Assembly: GCA_945861785.1 (NCBI GenBank)
Contig: CAMAWD010000012.1
Coordinates: forward strand, 1-64,000
Origin: Rhodoferax sp. OV413
Lineage (GTDB): Bacteria; Pseudomonadota; Gammaproteobacteria; Burkholderiales; Burkholderiaceae_C
Reading direction: 5' to 3'
Length of the DNA: 64,000 bases
Part shown: in pieces, positions 1 through 10,416 of the stretch
Numbering within the stretch: position 1 is the stretch's first letter
How the letters are laid out: every line of letters starts with the position of its first letter
Made by a program: the position numbers and the translations under genes
The notes under the pieces: model-generated
Seen by the model: the letters and a program-made list of their open reading frames with translations, nothing else
The model's database searches: none
What the model was told of the DNA's origin: nothing

Positions 1-18
1 TACCCGCCACGCTTGTTG

Positions 19-122
19 CCGGCGAGGTTGGGGCGGGCGTTTGCGCGAAATAAAGGAGGAGCCGGGAGCCGCAGGCGTACGGCGGGGGACATTCGCGCAA
101 GCGCCTGCCCCAGCCTCACCGG
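19..122. repeat. Inverted pair of REP-like repeats
   Basis: Two imperfect copies of a 33-34 base unit face each other, the left arm at 19-51 and the right arm at 89-122, separated by about 37 bases. The arms share a GC-rich half followed by TTGCGCGAA. A third copy lies at 22698-22731. The pair lies downstream of the ABC ATPase gene that ends at 170 and could fold into a long hairpin in its transcript. The arrangement matches palindromic REP/BIME elements of proteobacteria; that family assignment is an inference. Confidence 0.6.
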
Positions 123-169
123 CCCGCCAACCGGCTGGCACTCAGATGATCGAAGAACACAATCCGACA

Positions 170-1179
<1,010 letters not shown>

Positions 1180-1183
<4 letters not shown>

Positions 1184-2178
1184 GCGCGGGGCTCCAGCGC
1201 GGCGCCCACCGGGTGGAAACAGCGCAGCGTGCGGCCCTCGCCGTTGTGCAGCGGCGGCGCCTGCCGGCAGCTGTCGGTGGCGCGCTCGCAACGCTCGCGA
1301 AAAGGGCACCCGCTGGGCAGGTTGATCAGCGACGGTGTCATGCCGGGAATCTGCTTGAGCGGCTGCCCGCGCGGGTTGCGCGACGGCGCCGACGCGACCA
1401 GTGCGTGCGTGTAGGGGTGGCGCGGCTGTTCCAGCACTTGCTGCGCGGTACCGCTCTCGACGATCTTGCCCGCATACATCACACACACCGTGTCGGCCAG
1501 GCCGGCGATAACCGACAGGTCGTGCGTGATCCAGATCAGCGCGGCGCCGGTCTGTGCGCACAGCTTCTGCATCTCGTACAGGATCTGCCCCTGGATCGTC
1601 ACATCCAGCGCCGTGGTGGGTTCGTCGCAGATGATCAGGTCGGGCCGGTTGAGCAGCGCAATCGCGATCGCCACACGCTGGCGCATGCCACCGGAGAACT
1701 GGTGCGGGTAGGACAACAGGCGTTCGTCGGGCGACGCAATGCCGACCCGCGCCAGCGCGTCGCGGCACATGGAACGTGCCTGCGCATGGCTGACCTGCTG
1801 GTGCGCCAGCACGGTTTCGATCATCTGCGTATCGATGCGCAACACCGGGTTGAGCGTCATCATCGGGTCCTGGAAGATCATGGCGATGCGGTTGCCGCGG
1901 ATCTTGCGCATCTCCTCGGCCGGCAGGCCGAACAACTCGCGGCCATTGAGCCGGATGCTGCCCGATTCGATGCGTCCCGGCGCGTCGACCAGGCCCATGA
2001 TGGAATAGCCGGTCAGCGACTTGCCCGAGCCCGATTCCCCAACCAGGCCCAGCACCTGGCCTGGCTGGATCGACAGCGACACGCCGTCGACCGGGGTGAC
2101 CGTGCCCCCGCGCGTGGCAAACCGGGTGGTCAGGCCGTCGACGACCAGGGTGGGAGGCTTGCTGCCAGATGCGCCCAT
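1180..2178 (-). CDS. Peptide-type ABC transporter ATP-binding protein (DppD/OppD-like)
   Basis: This 332-residue ATPase is the second nucleotide-binding subunit of the transporter. Walker A (GESGSGKS) is at about 47-54, the signature is FSGGMRQRV and Walker B is ICDEPTTALD. The end carries the oligopeptide-family C-terminal extension with a cysteine pair. It starts 6 bases after the upstream permease gene and overlaps the next ATPase by four bases, so the two are translationally coupled. The substrate is unknown; the argE neighbour suggests N-acylated amino acids or peptides. Confidence 0.9.
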
Positions 2179-2184
2179 GGCGGC

Positions 2185-3078
2185 CTACTGCGTCTGCAGC
2201 CGGGGGTTGAGCACATCGCGCAGCTGGTCGGCCACCAGGTTGATGGCCACGATCACCACCAGCAGCGCCACGCCGGGGAACACGCTGATCCAGTACTTGC
2301 CCGACATCAGGTACTGCGACCCATTGGAAATCAGCAGGCCCAGCGAGGGCGAGGTCGGCGGCAGGCCCAGGCCCAGGAAGGACAAGGTGGCCTCCAGCGT
2401 GATGGCCGAGGCGACCTGCAGCGCGGTCACCGCCAGCAGCGGCGTGAGGCAGTTCGGCAACAGATGGCGAAAGATGATGCGGCTGGTGGACAGGCCCAGG
2501 CAGGTCGCGGCCTCGATGTACTCCTTGCGCCGCTCCACCAGCGCGATGGAGCGCGCAGAACGCGCGTAGTAGGCCCACTTGACCGCCACCAGCGCGACGA
2601 TGATCTTGCCCAGGCCCGGGCCGGTCAGCGCCAGCAGGATCAGTGCAATGAGGATCGGCGGGAACGAGAGCTGTATGTCCACCAGGCGCATGATGAAACC
2701 CTCGACCCGGCCGCCCAGGTAGGCCGCCCACAGGCCCAGCGAAAGCCCGATGGCCAGCGCAATCGCGGTGCTGACGACACCCACCAGCACCGAGGTGCGC
2801 ACGCCATACAGGATGGCCGAGACCATGTCGCGCCCCTGCTCGTCCGAGCCCAGCAGGAAGGTCATCTTGCCGTCGCCCGACTTTTCGCCGGGCGGCAGGC
2901 GCGAGTCCATCACGTCGAGCACCATCAGGTCGTACGGATTCTGGGGCGCCAGAAACGGCCCGGCGATGGCCGCGAACAACACCAGTGCCAGCAGCACCAG
3001 GCCGGCCACTGCCAGCTTGCTGGCCAGGTAGGCGCGCACAAAACGCCGAAAGGGTGTGTCAAGGTCGGCCACAGGCAT
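2185..3078 (-). CDS. Peptide-type ABC transporter permease (DppC-like)
   Basis: This 297-residue inner-membrane permease has an N-terminal hydrophobic segment followed by a short periplasmic stretch containing LGSDEQGRD, the DppC/OppC hallmark. Several membrane segments and an EAA-type loop (EYIEAATCLGLSTSRIIFRH) follow. The chosen ATG (MPVADL) overlaps the stop of the upstream permease gene. An open frame continues further upstream but runs inside the other permease gene, so the longer version is unlikely. Confidence 0.9.
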   Translation of the reverse strand: MPVADLDTPFRRFVRAYLASKLAVAGLVLLALVLFAAIAGPFLAPQNPYDLMVLDVMDSRLPPGEKSGDGKMTFLLGSDEQGRDMVSAILYGVRTSVLVGVVSTAIALAIGLSLGLWAAYLGGRVEGFIMRLVDIQLSFPPILIALILLALTGPGLGKIIVALVAVKWAYYARSARSIALVERRKEYIEAATCLGLSTSRIIFRHLLPNCLTPLLAVTALQVASAITLEATLSFLGLGLPPTSPSLGLLISNGSQYLMSGKYWISVFPGVALLVVIVAINLVADQLRDVLNPRLQTQ

Positions 3079-4055
3079 CAACCTTTGGCATCCGACAGGC
3101 GCACACGCGGGTCGAGCAGCGAATACGCCACATCCACCACCAGGTTGATGCCGATGTACAGCGCCACCGTCATCAACAGGTAGGCGACCACGACCGGCCG
3201 GTCGAGCACCCGGATCGAATCGATGATCAGTTTGCCGATGCCCGGCCAGGCGAAGATGGATTCGGTGACGATGGCAAATGCAATCAGCGCGCCGAACTGC
3301 AGCGCGATCACGGTCACGATCGGAATCAGGATGTTCTTGAGCACATGCACACCGATGATGCGCCGGTTGGCCAGCCCCTTGGCGCGTGCAAACTTCACGT
3401 AGTCCTGCAGCATCGCCTCCTGGGTGCCGGCGTGGGTGAGGCGGATCACCAGCGCGATGTTGAACAGCGACAGGTTGAGCGCGGGCAGCACCAGGTGCTT
3501 GAGACCGTCCAGCGTCAGGAAACTGAGGCTCATGCCCAGCCACTCCACCGTCTGGCCCCGTCCGCTGGACGGCAACCAGCCCAGCTGGACCGAAAACAGC
3601 ATGATCAGCATCAAGCCGACCCAGAACGTGGGCAGCGAAAACCCCAGGATCGACAGGCCCATGATGGCCTTGCCGGCCAGGCCGTCACGCCGCAAACCAG
3701 CCCACAAACCCAGCGGCACACCCAGCAGCACCGACACCAGCATGGCCACCACGGCGAGCTCCAGCGTGGCGGGCAGGCGCTGCGCGATCAGTGTCAGCGC
3801 CGGCGTGGAATACGCGAAGGAGCGGCCAAGGTCTCCGGCCAGGGCGTTCTGCAGGAAGAGCGCGTATTGCACCCACATCGGCTTGTCCAGGCCGAAGGAC
3901 ACCACCGTCGCCAGGCGTTCGGCCTGGGTGGCCTCGGGGCTGATGAGGATGTCGACCGGGTTGCCGATGGCGTAGATACCCACGAACACCAGCAAGGACA
4001 TCACCAGCAGCGCGAAGACGCTTTGCAACACGCGCCGGACGACAAAAGCGATCAT
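3078..4055 (-). CDS. Peptide-type ABC transporter permease (DppB-like)
   Basis: This 325-residue permease begins MIAFVVRRVLQSVFALLVMS, the usual DppB/OppB start with a first membrane helix. Further helices and an EAA loop (DYVKFARAKGLANRRIIGVH) follow. An ATG 39 bases upstream in the same frame would add a basic leader not found in the family, so the internal ATG is preferred. It lies 78 bases downstream of the binding-protein gene, in the same operon. Confidence 0.88.
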   Translation of the reverse strand: MIAFVVRRVLQSVFALLVMSLLVFVGIYAIGNPVDILISPEATQAERLATVVSFGLDKPMWVQYALFLQNALAGDLGRSFAYSTPALTLIAQRLPATLELAVVAMLVSVLLGVPLGLWAGLRRDGLAGKAIMGLSILGFSLPTFWVGLMLIMLFSVQLGWLPSSGRGQTVEWLGMSLSFLTLDGLKHLVLPALNLSLFNIALVIRLTHAGTQEAMLQDYVKFARAKGLANRRIIGVHVLKNILIPIVTVIALQFGALIAFAIVTESIFAWPGIGKLIIDSIRVLDRPVVVAYLLMTVALYIGINLVVDVAYSLLDPRVRLSDAKG

Positions 4056-4133
4056 GGGCCAGCGGCGCCTGCAGGTGCGCACCGGCCATGGCATGCGCCA
4101 TGCCGGATTGCGCGCGGACCGGCCATGCGGGTG

Positions 4134-5714
4134 TTACTTGGCCGGCTTGAAATTGAAGGCGTAGGTGCGTTCGTCACCACGCCCTTCGTAGGTCAGGCCC
4201 TTCTTGACCGCCCAGGCCGAAACCTGGAAATGCAGCGGAATCAGCGCCACGTCGTTGCTGATCATCGCGGCCGCTTCCTGGAGCATCTTGTTGCGCGCCG
4301 GCGGGTCCATGGTCTCCAGGGCCTTGAACAACAACTCGTCCATTTTGGGGTTGCAGTACTTGGCCCAGTTGACCACGCCCATTCCCTTGGCCGGGTTTTC
4401 GCAGGCGAGCAGCGCACGCATCGGCGATGTCAGGTCGATGCTGCCGCCCCAGGCGATCAGCGCCACGGAGAACTCGAACTTGCCGCCGCGCGGCGCGTAC
4501 ACGGCCATCGGCATGGTGTCGACCTTGGTGTCGACACCGATCCGGGTGAACATCTGGGCCACGGTCTGGGCGATCTTCTCGTCGTTCACGAGGCGGTTGT
4601 TGGGGCCGTGCACGGTGAGGCCGAACCCGTTCGGAAATCCGGCCTGCGCCAGCAGCTTTTTCGCGCCTTCGGCGTCGTATTTCGGTGACTTGAGTGTGGC
4701 GACAAAACCCGGCGAACCGGGCACGACCAGGTTTTCGGTCGATTCGGACAGGCCTTCCATGACACGCTCGCGGATCGCGTCGCGGTTGATGGCCATCGAC
4801 AGGGCCTTGCGTACCCGCACGTCCTTGAGCGGGTTGGCAGGCAGCACCGCGCCGCTCTTGTCGGTGAGGAAAGGGGACTTGTCGCGCCAGTCGGCAAACA
4901 GGAACACCATGCGCTGCGAGGTCTTGGTGACCAGGCTCAGGTTGGGGTCGGTCTTGACACGGCCCAGGTCGGGTGTGGGCACGTTTTCGATGGCCTGCAC
5001 GTCCCCGGCGAGCAGCGCCGCCAGTCGCGTGGACGGGTTGGCGATGAAACGGATCGTGGTCGTCGCCCAGGGTGTCTTGTTGGGGCCGTTGTAGTTGTCG
5101 TTGCGCTCCATCTCGATGCGGTCATCGCGCAGGAACTTGACGAATTTGTAGGGCCCGGTGCCGACCATGCCCTTGCCGCTGGCAAAGTCGTCGCTGGCCA
5201 GGCCTTCGGTGGCCTTCTTGCTGACAATGATGACCGACACCAGGTCGTCGGGCATCAGCGGCGAGGGCTGGCCGGTGGTCAGGCGCACCGTGTTCGCATC
5301 CATGATCTTCTTGTTGATGATGGCCTTGGTGAACAAGGTGAAACTTGCCGGGCTGTTCTTGACCGTGGCCGGCCGGTCCAGTGAATAGACCACGTCCTCG
5401 GCCGTCACCGGGCTGCCATCGCTGAACTTCGCCCCCTTGCGGATCTTGAACTCCCAGGTCAGGCCGTTGATCAGCGACCAGGACTCGGCCAGCCCCGGCG
5501 CCAGCTTGCCGTCGGCGGTTCGCATCACCAGCGGCTCGAACATGTGTTCGATCACGTTGGCGTTGGTGGTGATGTTCTGGAAATGCGGGTCCATCGAGGT
5601 GGGCGGGCTGCTCATGGCCACCTTGAAGTCCTGGCCAAGGGCTGGCAGCGAGTAACACAAGGCTGCCACCAGGGCGACGCCGGTTGTACGCAAAATACGA
5701 AATGCCTGAGACAT
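4134..5714 (-). CDS. Peptide-type ABC transporter periplasmic substrate-binding protein
   Basis: This 526-residue family-5 solute-binding protein has a clear Sec signal peptide, a basic start followed by a hydrophobic stretch ending ALG before QDFKVAM. The SMDPHFQN segment near the mature N-terminus, the region TAEDVVYSLDR and the ending match the DppA/OppA fold. A good ribosome-binding site (GAAGGAG) precedes the ATG; an upstream in-frame start lies in argE and is rejected. It follows argE by 64 bases, so the two probably share a transcript. The ligand cannot be predicted from sequence. Confidence 0.9.
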   Translation of the reverse strand: MSQAFRILRTTGVALVAALCYSLPALGQDFKVAMSSPPTSMDPHFQNITTNANVIEHMFEPLVMRTADGKLAPGLAESWSLINGLTWEFKIRKGAKFSDGSPVTAEDVVYSLDRPATVKNSPASFTLFTKAIINKKIMDANTVRLTTGQPSPLMPDDLVSVIIVSKKATEGLASDDFASGKGMVGTGPYKFVKFLRDDRIEMERNDNYNGPNKTPWATTTIRFIANPSTRLAALLAGDVQAIENVPTPDLGRVKTDPNLSLVTKTSQRMVFLFADWRDKSPFLTDKSGAVLPANPLKDVRVRKALSMAINRDAIRERVMEGLSESTENLVVPGSPGFVATLKSPKYDAEGAKKLLAQAGFPNGFGLTVHGPNNRLVNDEKIAQTVAQMFTRIGVDTKVDTMPMAVYAPRGGKFEFSVALIAWGGSIDLTSPMRALLACENPAKGMGVVNWAKYCNPKMDELLFKALETMDPPARNKMLQEAAAMISNDVALIPLHFQVSAWAVKKGLTYEGRGDERTYAFNFKPAK

Positions 5715-5778
5715 TGCAAACTCCTTCAAACAGGGATCAAACCGTGCGGGTGCACACACCAACGCCGCGCGGGCGCCG

Positions 5779-6957
5779 TCATGCCGGCTGCACTTCGGCC
5801 AGCCGCGCCAGCAACTTGCCAATGAAGAGTTCACACTGGTGCAACTGGGCCAGGGCTACGTATTCGTCGGGCTTGTGGGCCTGCTCGATGCTGCCGGGGC
5901 CGCACACGATGCTGGGCACGCCGGCGCGCTGGAAGAAACCCGCCTCGGTGCCATACGAGACCTTGGCCGACGGGCCCGGTCGCAGCAGCGAACGTGCCAG
6001 CCGGGTGATGCTGCTTTGTTCATCCGGATCGAGTGCGGGCACGGCGCCGATGCGTTCGAACGCGACGCCGGCGTGTGGATGGTTGCGCTTCATGCGCGGC
6101 TCCACATGTTCGGCCACATAGGCACGGATGCTGTTGATGAAACCATCCGGGGAAGCTCCGGGCACGTAGCGGTAGTCAAAGAAGAACTCGCATTGCGCCG
6201 GGACGATGTTGCGCCCGCTGCCACCCGAGATCACGTTCGTGGAGATGGTGGAAAAAGGCACATCCAGCCCATCGACCCGCACACCCTGCGCCTCTTCGCG
6301 CCAGGAGAGGTCCTGGATGAAGGTGATCACCCGGGCAGCGTATTCGATGGCGTTGACGCCCGATGGCGTGAGCGACGAATGCGCGGCATGGCCCTTGACG
6401 GTGCAACGGTAGATCTGGCCGCCCTTGTGCGCGGTCACGAGTTGCATGCTGGTCGGTTCGCCCACGATACATCCGTCGGGCCGGATGCCGGCTTCCGCCA
6501 GGTCGTGCAGCAGCGGTGCAATGCCCAGGCACCCGGCCTCCTCGTCGTAACTCAGCGCCACATGGAGCGGAGAATGCAAGGCCGCGCGGGAAAAGTGCTC
6601 GGCCTGGCCCAGCACCACCCCGATGAAACCTTTCATGTCGCAGGCGCCACGCCCGTACAGGCGGCCATCGCGGATGTCGGCCTGGAACGGGTCGGTGGTC
6701 CAGTTTTGGCCGTCGACAGGCACCACATCGGTATGCCCTGACAGCACCACCCCACCCGGCCCCTCGCCGAAGGTGGCGAACAGGTTGGCCTTGGTGCGTT
6801 CGGCGTTGTAGCTGCGCCGGATCCGGGCGCCGAAACGGGTCAGGTGCGCTTCTGCCCAGTCGATCAGTTGCAGGTTGGAGTTGCGGCTGGTGGTGTCGAA
6901 AGCAATCAGCTGCCGCAGGCAATCCAGCGTATTGGCGTGGGGGGTTTGATCGTTCAT
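5779..6957 (-). CDS. argE: Acetylornithine deacetylase-family M20 peptidase (ArgE)
   Basis: This 392-residue M20 metallohydrolase removes an acyl group from N-acyl amino acids such as N-acetylornithine. The metal and catalytic motifs are visible: SGHTDVVPV, then GRGACDMKGF, then SYDEEAGCLG, with the late GTEAGFFQRAG segment typical of ArgE. It is the first gene of the operon with the peptide-type ABC transporter. That context suggests it deacylates an imported compound rather than serving arginine biosynthesis. A TGTAA-N6-TTACA palindrome lies 34-49 bases upstream of the start. Confidence 0.85.
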   Translation of the reverse strand: MNDQTPHANTLDCLRQLIAFDTTSRNSNLQLIDWAEAHLTRFGARIRRSYNAERTKANLFATFGEGPGGVVLSGHTDVVPVDGQNWTTDPFQADIRDGRLYGRGACDMKGFIGVVLGQAEHFSRAALHSPLHVALSYDEEAGCLGIAPLLHDLAEAGIRPDGCIVGEPTSMQLVTAHKGGQIYRCTVKGHAAHSSLTPSGVNAIEYAARVITFIQDLSWREEAQGVRVDGLDVPFSTISTNVISGGSGRNIVPAQCEFFFDYRYVPGASPDGFINSIRAYVAEHVEPRMKRNHPHAGVAFERIGAVPALDPDEQSSITRLARSLLRPGPSAKVSYGTEAGFFQRAGVPSIVCGPGSIEQAHKPDEYVALAQLHQCELFIGKLLARLAEVQPA

Positions 6958-6990
6958 TGCCTGATCGTAGCTGCGGTATGCACCCCTGTG

Positions 6991-7006
6991 TGTAAGTCGC
7001 TTTACA
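6991..7006. promoter_or_regulatory. CRP-like operator upstream of argE
   Basis: TGTAAGTCGCTTTACA is a perfect 5-bp inverted repeat with a 6-bp centre, the geometry of CRP-family sites. It lies between the end of the DUF2817 gene and argE, 34 bases before the argE start. Two further sites of the same form occur at 8214-8229 and 9030-9045, around the CRP/FNR-like gene. Binding by that regulator is an inference. Confidence 0.65.
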
Positions 7007-7059
7007 TTGCCCGGCGGCGCAAGACTAGTGATAACCCTAATGCAAGTCGCTCCCGGCGC

Positions 7060-8154
7060 CTACAGGGCGGACAGGCCGCACAGCGCCTCCACCAGCATGG
7101 CGTTGGACTGGTAGGCCGCCATGACACGCCATTCACGGCGCGCCGGATAGAAGCGCTCCAGCATCCGGGCGCGCAGGTCCCGCCCGGTTGCGCAGTCCGG
7201 ATCACCATGTTGGAACAGCCAGTTTTCGGCGCGCACGATGTCATGCCCGCCGGTCTCGCCGGTACGCAGTTCCACCAGGCACAGGGTGAGTTGCTTGCCT
7301 GGCAGGATTTCGGGCAGCGCGTAGAACAGGTTGCCCGGGGTTTCCGATTGTGCGTTCTTGCCATTCGCGGCCTTGTCCTCGGAAATCACGCTGACCTGCG
7401 AGAACCAGTTGCGCGCAGGGCTGCCGGCCAGGTCGTCGTCGATGAACAGGTCGCAATAGCCCCACACGCCACCACCGGTGTGGTAGTCGATGATGGCCAC
7501 ATGCCGCGCCGCTGCCGCGTGTTTCGCGACGATGTCCCGAAACAGGCGGTTCGACCAGGCCGGCTGGATGCCGCCATAGAAGATGCCGCGCGGATTCACG
7601 TACTGGCCGCCATGCATCGCCTTGCACATCACGTCGTGGCGATCACGCCCCAGGAATTGCGCAATCGCCCGGTTGTGCGCCGTCAATCCCGGCTCGGCCC
7701 AGTCGGCGGGGTCGATGTGTTCGGCGATGGCCGCGTAATCCGTGTTCTCCGGGCGGGGGCGGTCATGGTCCACAAAGTTGCGGTTGAGGTCGATGTTGTC
7801 TTCGTTCACGCGCCGCCCCCAGGCGAAGCCGTGCGGATTGATGGCATGAACCAGCAACACGGCGGTGTCCTTCGGTGCCACGCGTTCGAACCAGCGCTCC
7901 TGCAGCCAGGCCACATGGCAGCCGGAGCCGGCGTAACCTTCTGCCCCATGGGTTCCCGACACGAGGATCAGCAGCTTGCTGGCATCGTGGGGGCCGATCC
8001 AGGCCACATCGGTGACGCAGTCCTCGCCGTTGGGACCCTTGGCCGGGTTCGTGTGGCTGGACAGCAGGCGGGCGCCGCCCTGCGCCACAGCTGCCAGAAA
8101 TTTGCTGCGTGCTTCTGTATAGGTGGTCGAAAAATAGCCTGCGATACGGTCCAT
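7060..8154 (-). CDS. DUF2817 family protein (M14-like carboxypeptidase fold)
   Basis: This 364-residue cytosolic protein has no signal peptide. Its early segment VSGTHGAEGYAGSG and the later NIDLNRNF and IIDYHTGGG match the metal-binding and active-site regions of M14-like peptidases (H..E, N-R and a late His) as seen in DUF2817. A glutamate-bearing VELRTGE segment follows. A GGAG ribosome-binding site precedes the ATG. The gene lies upstream of argE and the ABC operon and is divergent from the CRP-like regulator, with a shared operator. It may hydrolyse an imported peptide or amide; the substrate is unknown. Confidence 0.8.
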   Translation of the reverse strand: MDRIAGYFSTTYTEARSKFLAAVAQGGARLLSSHTNPAKGPNGEDCVTDVAWIGPHDASKLLILVSGTHGAEGYAGSGCHVAWLQERWFERVAPKDTAVLLVHAINPHGFAWGRRVNEDNIDLNRNFVDHDRPRPENTDYAAIAEHIDPADWAEPGLTAHNRAIAQFLGRDRHDVMCKAMHGGQYVNPRGIFYGGIQPAWSNRLFRDIVAKHAAAARHVAIIDYHTGGGVWGYCDLFIDDDLAGSPARNWFSQVSVISEDKAANGKNAQSETPGNLFYALPEILPGKQLTLCLVELRTGETGGHDIVRAENWLFQHGDPDCATGRDLRARMLERFYPARREWRVMAAYQSNAMLVEALCGLSAL

Positions 8155-8212
8155 GGTCACTCCGGAGTTGGTCGGGATTGCCAACCATCGTAGTCGGATT
8201 CCCGGGCGCCGG

Positions 8213-8230
8213 TTGCAAGCTGCTTTACAA
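8213..8230. promoter_or_regulatory. CRP-like operator in the divergent DUF2817/regulator promoter
   Basis: TTGCAAGCTGCTTTACAA has the same half-sites and 6-bp spacing as the site at 6991, with one mismatch in the left arm. It lies 59 bases upstream of the DUF2817 start and 44 bases upstream of the chosen regulator start. It could serve both genes, including autoregulation. Confidence 0.6.
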
Positions 8231-8274
8231 CGCTGGCAAACGTTCGGGTGCCGGCCGCTAAACTGCGCCCACGC

Positions 8275-9003
8275 ATGCGACACGCCCCAGCCCAGATGAA
8301 GTCCCCAGCCGAAACCCGGGGCGCCCCGGACGACAGCGCCCATATTGTGTCCGCCTGGCTGACGAAACTGCGTTTCGACTGGGCAGCGGTCACCCGCGGT
8401 GCCAGGACGCGGCAGTTTGGGAAGGACGAGACACTGTTCCTGGAGGGGCAGGCGGCCGATACCGTGTATGTGGTCCAGGAAGGGCGCGTGCGGCTGACCT
8501 CCTTCGGCTTCGACGGCAAGGAGCGCCACCTGATGATCGTTGGCGCCAACGGTCTCGCCGGTGATTGCGCGTTGCGCGCGACCCGCACCTATGCGGTTTC
8601 GGCGGTGGCGGCGTCCGATGCCGTCGTTTGCTTGGTGCCCAGCGTGGCGATGCTGGATGCGCTGGCGCGCGACCCGGTGCTGGCCGGCCAGCACCAGGCG
8701 CTGTCGAGCATGCGTTTTCGCATCTTGCTGCGCCATGTCGCGGCGCAGGGGTCGAACTCCAGCCGTCGCAGGGTCTGCCTGCACCTGCTCGACCTGGTCG
8801 GCAGTTATGGCGCCCCCCACGAACACGGCACCGCAATCTCGATCTCGTTCACCCAGCAGGAAATGGGCAGCATCTGCGGCTTGTCACGGGTCAGCGTGTC
8901 GCAGATCTTCACGCAACTCGAACGCCAGCAGGTGATCACGCGCGCGGGTCGGCTGGTGGTGGTGGTGGACGCCGCGCAACTGGAACTGCTGTCGCGGACT
9001 TGA
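8275..9003 (+). CDS. CRP/FNR-family transcriptional regulator
   Basis: This regulator of about 242 residues has an N-terminal cyclic-nucleotide-binding-type beta roll, a dimer helix and a C-terminal winged helix. The roll lacks the Glu and the Arg-Ser pair that hold cAMP in E. coli CRP, and there is no FNR-type cysteine cluster, so the effector is unknown. The recognition helix reads SRVSVSQ where CRP has SRETVGR: the first Arg is kept, Glu181 is replaced by Val and Arg185 by Gln. The start is uncertain; an upstream start at 8248 and an ATG at 8296 are also possible. Three matching operators flank the gene. Confidence 0.85.
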   Translation: MRHAPAQMKSPAETRGAPDDSAHIVSAWLTKLRFDWAAVTRGARTRQFGKDETLFLEGQAADTVYVVQEGRVRLTSFGFDGKERHLMIVGANGLAGDCALRATRTYAVSAVAASDAVVCLVPSVAMLDALARDPVLAGQHQALSSMRFRILLRHVAAQGSNSSRRRVCLHLLDLVGSYGAPHEHGTAISISFTQQEMGSICGLSRVSVSQIFTQLERQQVITRAGRLVVVVDAAQLELLSRT

Positions 9004-9029
9004 CCATTTTTGGCCATTTGTCGCCCTGC

Positions 9030-9045
9030 TGTAAACCAATTGACA
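9030..9045. promoter_or_regulatory. CRP-like operator upstream of the cupin gene
   Basis: TGTAAACCAATTGACA matches the form TGTAA-N6-TTACA with one mismatch in the right arm. It is 56 bases before the cupin start and 27 bases after the regulator gene ends. It would place the 9101 operon under the same control as argE and the DUF2817 gene. Confidence 0.5.
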
Positions 9046-9100
9046 ACGCGGCACACGGCCGGCCGGCTAAGCTGGCAGCCCGCGCACCGACAAGGCACCC

Positions 9101-10240
9101 ATGGCACAACCCGCATCCAACCCGCCCGACCTCCAGCTTCCACGTGCCGGCGTACGCAGCGCCCAGGTACTGGTGGCGTGCCAGACACTGGAGCCCACGC
9201 TGTCTTTCCTGGTGCAGACGCTGGGCTTTCAGGTCGACGCGATCTTCCCGGCCGACAACCCGACCACTGCGATGTTGTCGGCCCATGGCGTCGCCCTGCG
9301 GCTGGTGCAGGGCGCGGCCGGCGGTGCGACCGACCTCTACCTGCTGTGTGACGACCCTGCGGCGGCCGGCGCCACGCAGCTTACCGCGCCCAACGGCCTG
9401 CGCATCCACCTGGTGGCCGCCGACCCGCCGATGCGCCAACCCGCGACCCGCCAGGCCCTGGTGCTGACGCGCGGGGCCGGCGCCGACGCCTGGGGCGTGG
9501 GCCGCGCAGGCATGCGGTACCGCGACCTGGTTCCCGACCGGCTGGGCGGCGCTTTCATCGCCTCCCATATCCGCATCCTCGAAGGCGGCCCGGTGGCTGA
9601 CTACGTGCATTTCCACAAGATCCGCTTCCAGGCCATCTTCTGTCGCAAGGGCTGGGTGCGTGTGGCCTACGAGGGCCAGGGCGCGCCACTGGTCATGCGC
9701 GAGGGCGACTGCGTCTTGCAGCCACCCATGATCCGCCACCGGGTCATGGAGAGTTCGCCCGGCGCCGAAGTGGTCGAAATCTGCACCCCGGCCGAACACA
9801 TCACCATCGCCGACCGCTCCTTGCCGCTGCCCAACGCGGACTTGCAGCCTGGGCGGGATTTCAGCGGACAGCGGTTCGTGTTCCACGTGGCGGCCGATGG
9901 TGCCTGGGCGCCCTGGCGCGTGCCGGGCTTCGAGGCACGGGATACCGGCATCGGCCACGCCACCGCTGGCCTGGCAGGCGTGCGGGTGGTGCGGCCGCTG
10001 GCCGGAACCAACGCAACAACCCAAAGCCATGACACGGAGTTCTGCTTCTACTTCGTGTTGGCCGGCAGCGTCACGATCGACATCGACGGGGCCGCGCAGA
10101 TTCTGGGTGTCGACGACAGCATCACGATCCCGGGCGGTATGGCCTACGCATTGAACCGGTGCAGCACCGACCTTGCGTTGCTGGAGGTCACGTTGCCGGA
10201 GTCGTTTGAGACCACCTCGACGGCGACTTCGAACAATTGA
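9101..10240 (+). CDS. Three-domain VOC-like/bicupin protein
   Basis: This 379-residue protein looks like a fusion. Residues about 15-110 resemble a glyoxalase/VOC-type domain (QVLVACQTLEPTLSFLVQTLGF). Two cupin barrels follow, one around HFHKIRFQAIF and one around HDTEFCFYFVLAGS. The histidines are consistent with metal-binding cupins. The role is unknown. It precedes a RutA-like monooxygenase gene in the same direction, so a part in the same oxidative pathway is plausible. A CRP-like operator lies upstream. Confidence 0.7.
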   Translation: MAQPASNPPDLQLPRAGVRSAQVLVACQTLEPTLSFLVQTLGFQVDAIFPADNPTTAMLSAHGVALRLVQGAAGGATDLYLLCDDPAAAGATQLTAPNGLRIHLVAADPPMRQPATRQALVLTRGAGADAWGVGRAGMRYRDLVPDRLGGAFIASHIRILEGGPVADYVHFHKIRFQAIFCRKGWVRVAYEGQGAPLVMREGDCVLQPPMIRHRVMESSPGAEVVEICTPAEHITIADRSLPLPNADLQPGRDFSGQRFVFHVAADGAWAPWRVPGFEARDTGIGHATAGLAGVRVVRPLAGTNATTQSHDTEFCFYFVLAGSVTIDIDGAAQILGVDDSITIPGGMAYALNRCSTDLALLEVTLPESFETTSTATSNN

Positions 10241-10416
10241 CAGTCGGCGAAACCGCCGCCACCCTGGTGGCAGTGCAAAAAGGCGTCCTGCGCCCGGTCA
10301 CCGGGCTGAGCCAACCCGTGGCACCAGCCAAATCACGGACCGGCGCGAGAATACAAGCCAGAAACCACCATTCGCGTCGGCATAACGCCGAAAATCCGCG
10401 AACCAAGGAAAAATTC

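Noticed and set aside
7041-7056. Possible fourth CRP-like site (TGCAAGTCGCTCCCGG)
   Set aside because: Only the left half resembles the motif; the right half is missing, so it is likely chance similarity to the site at 6991.
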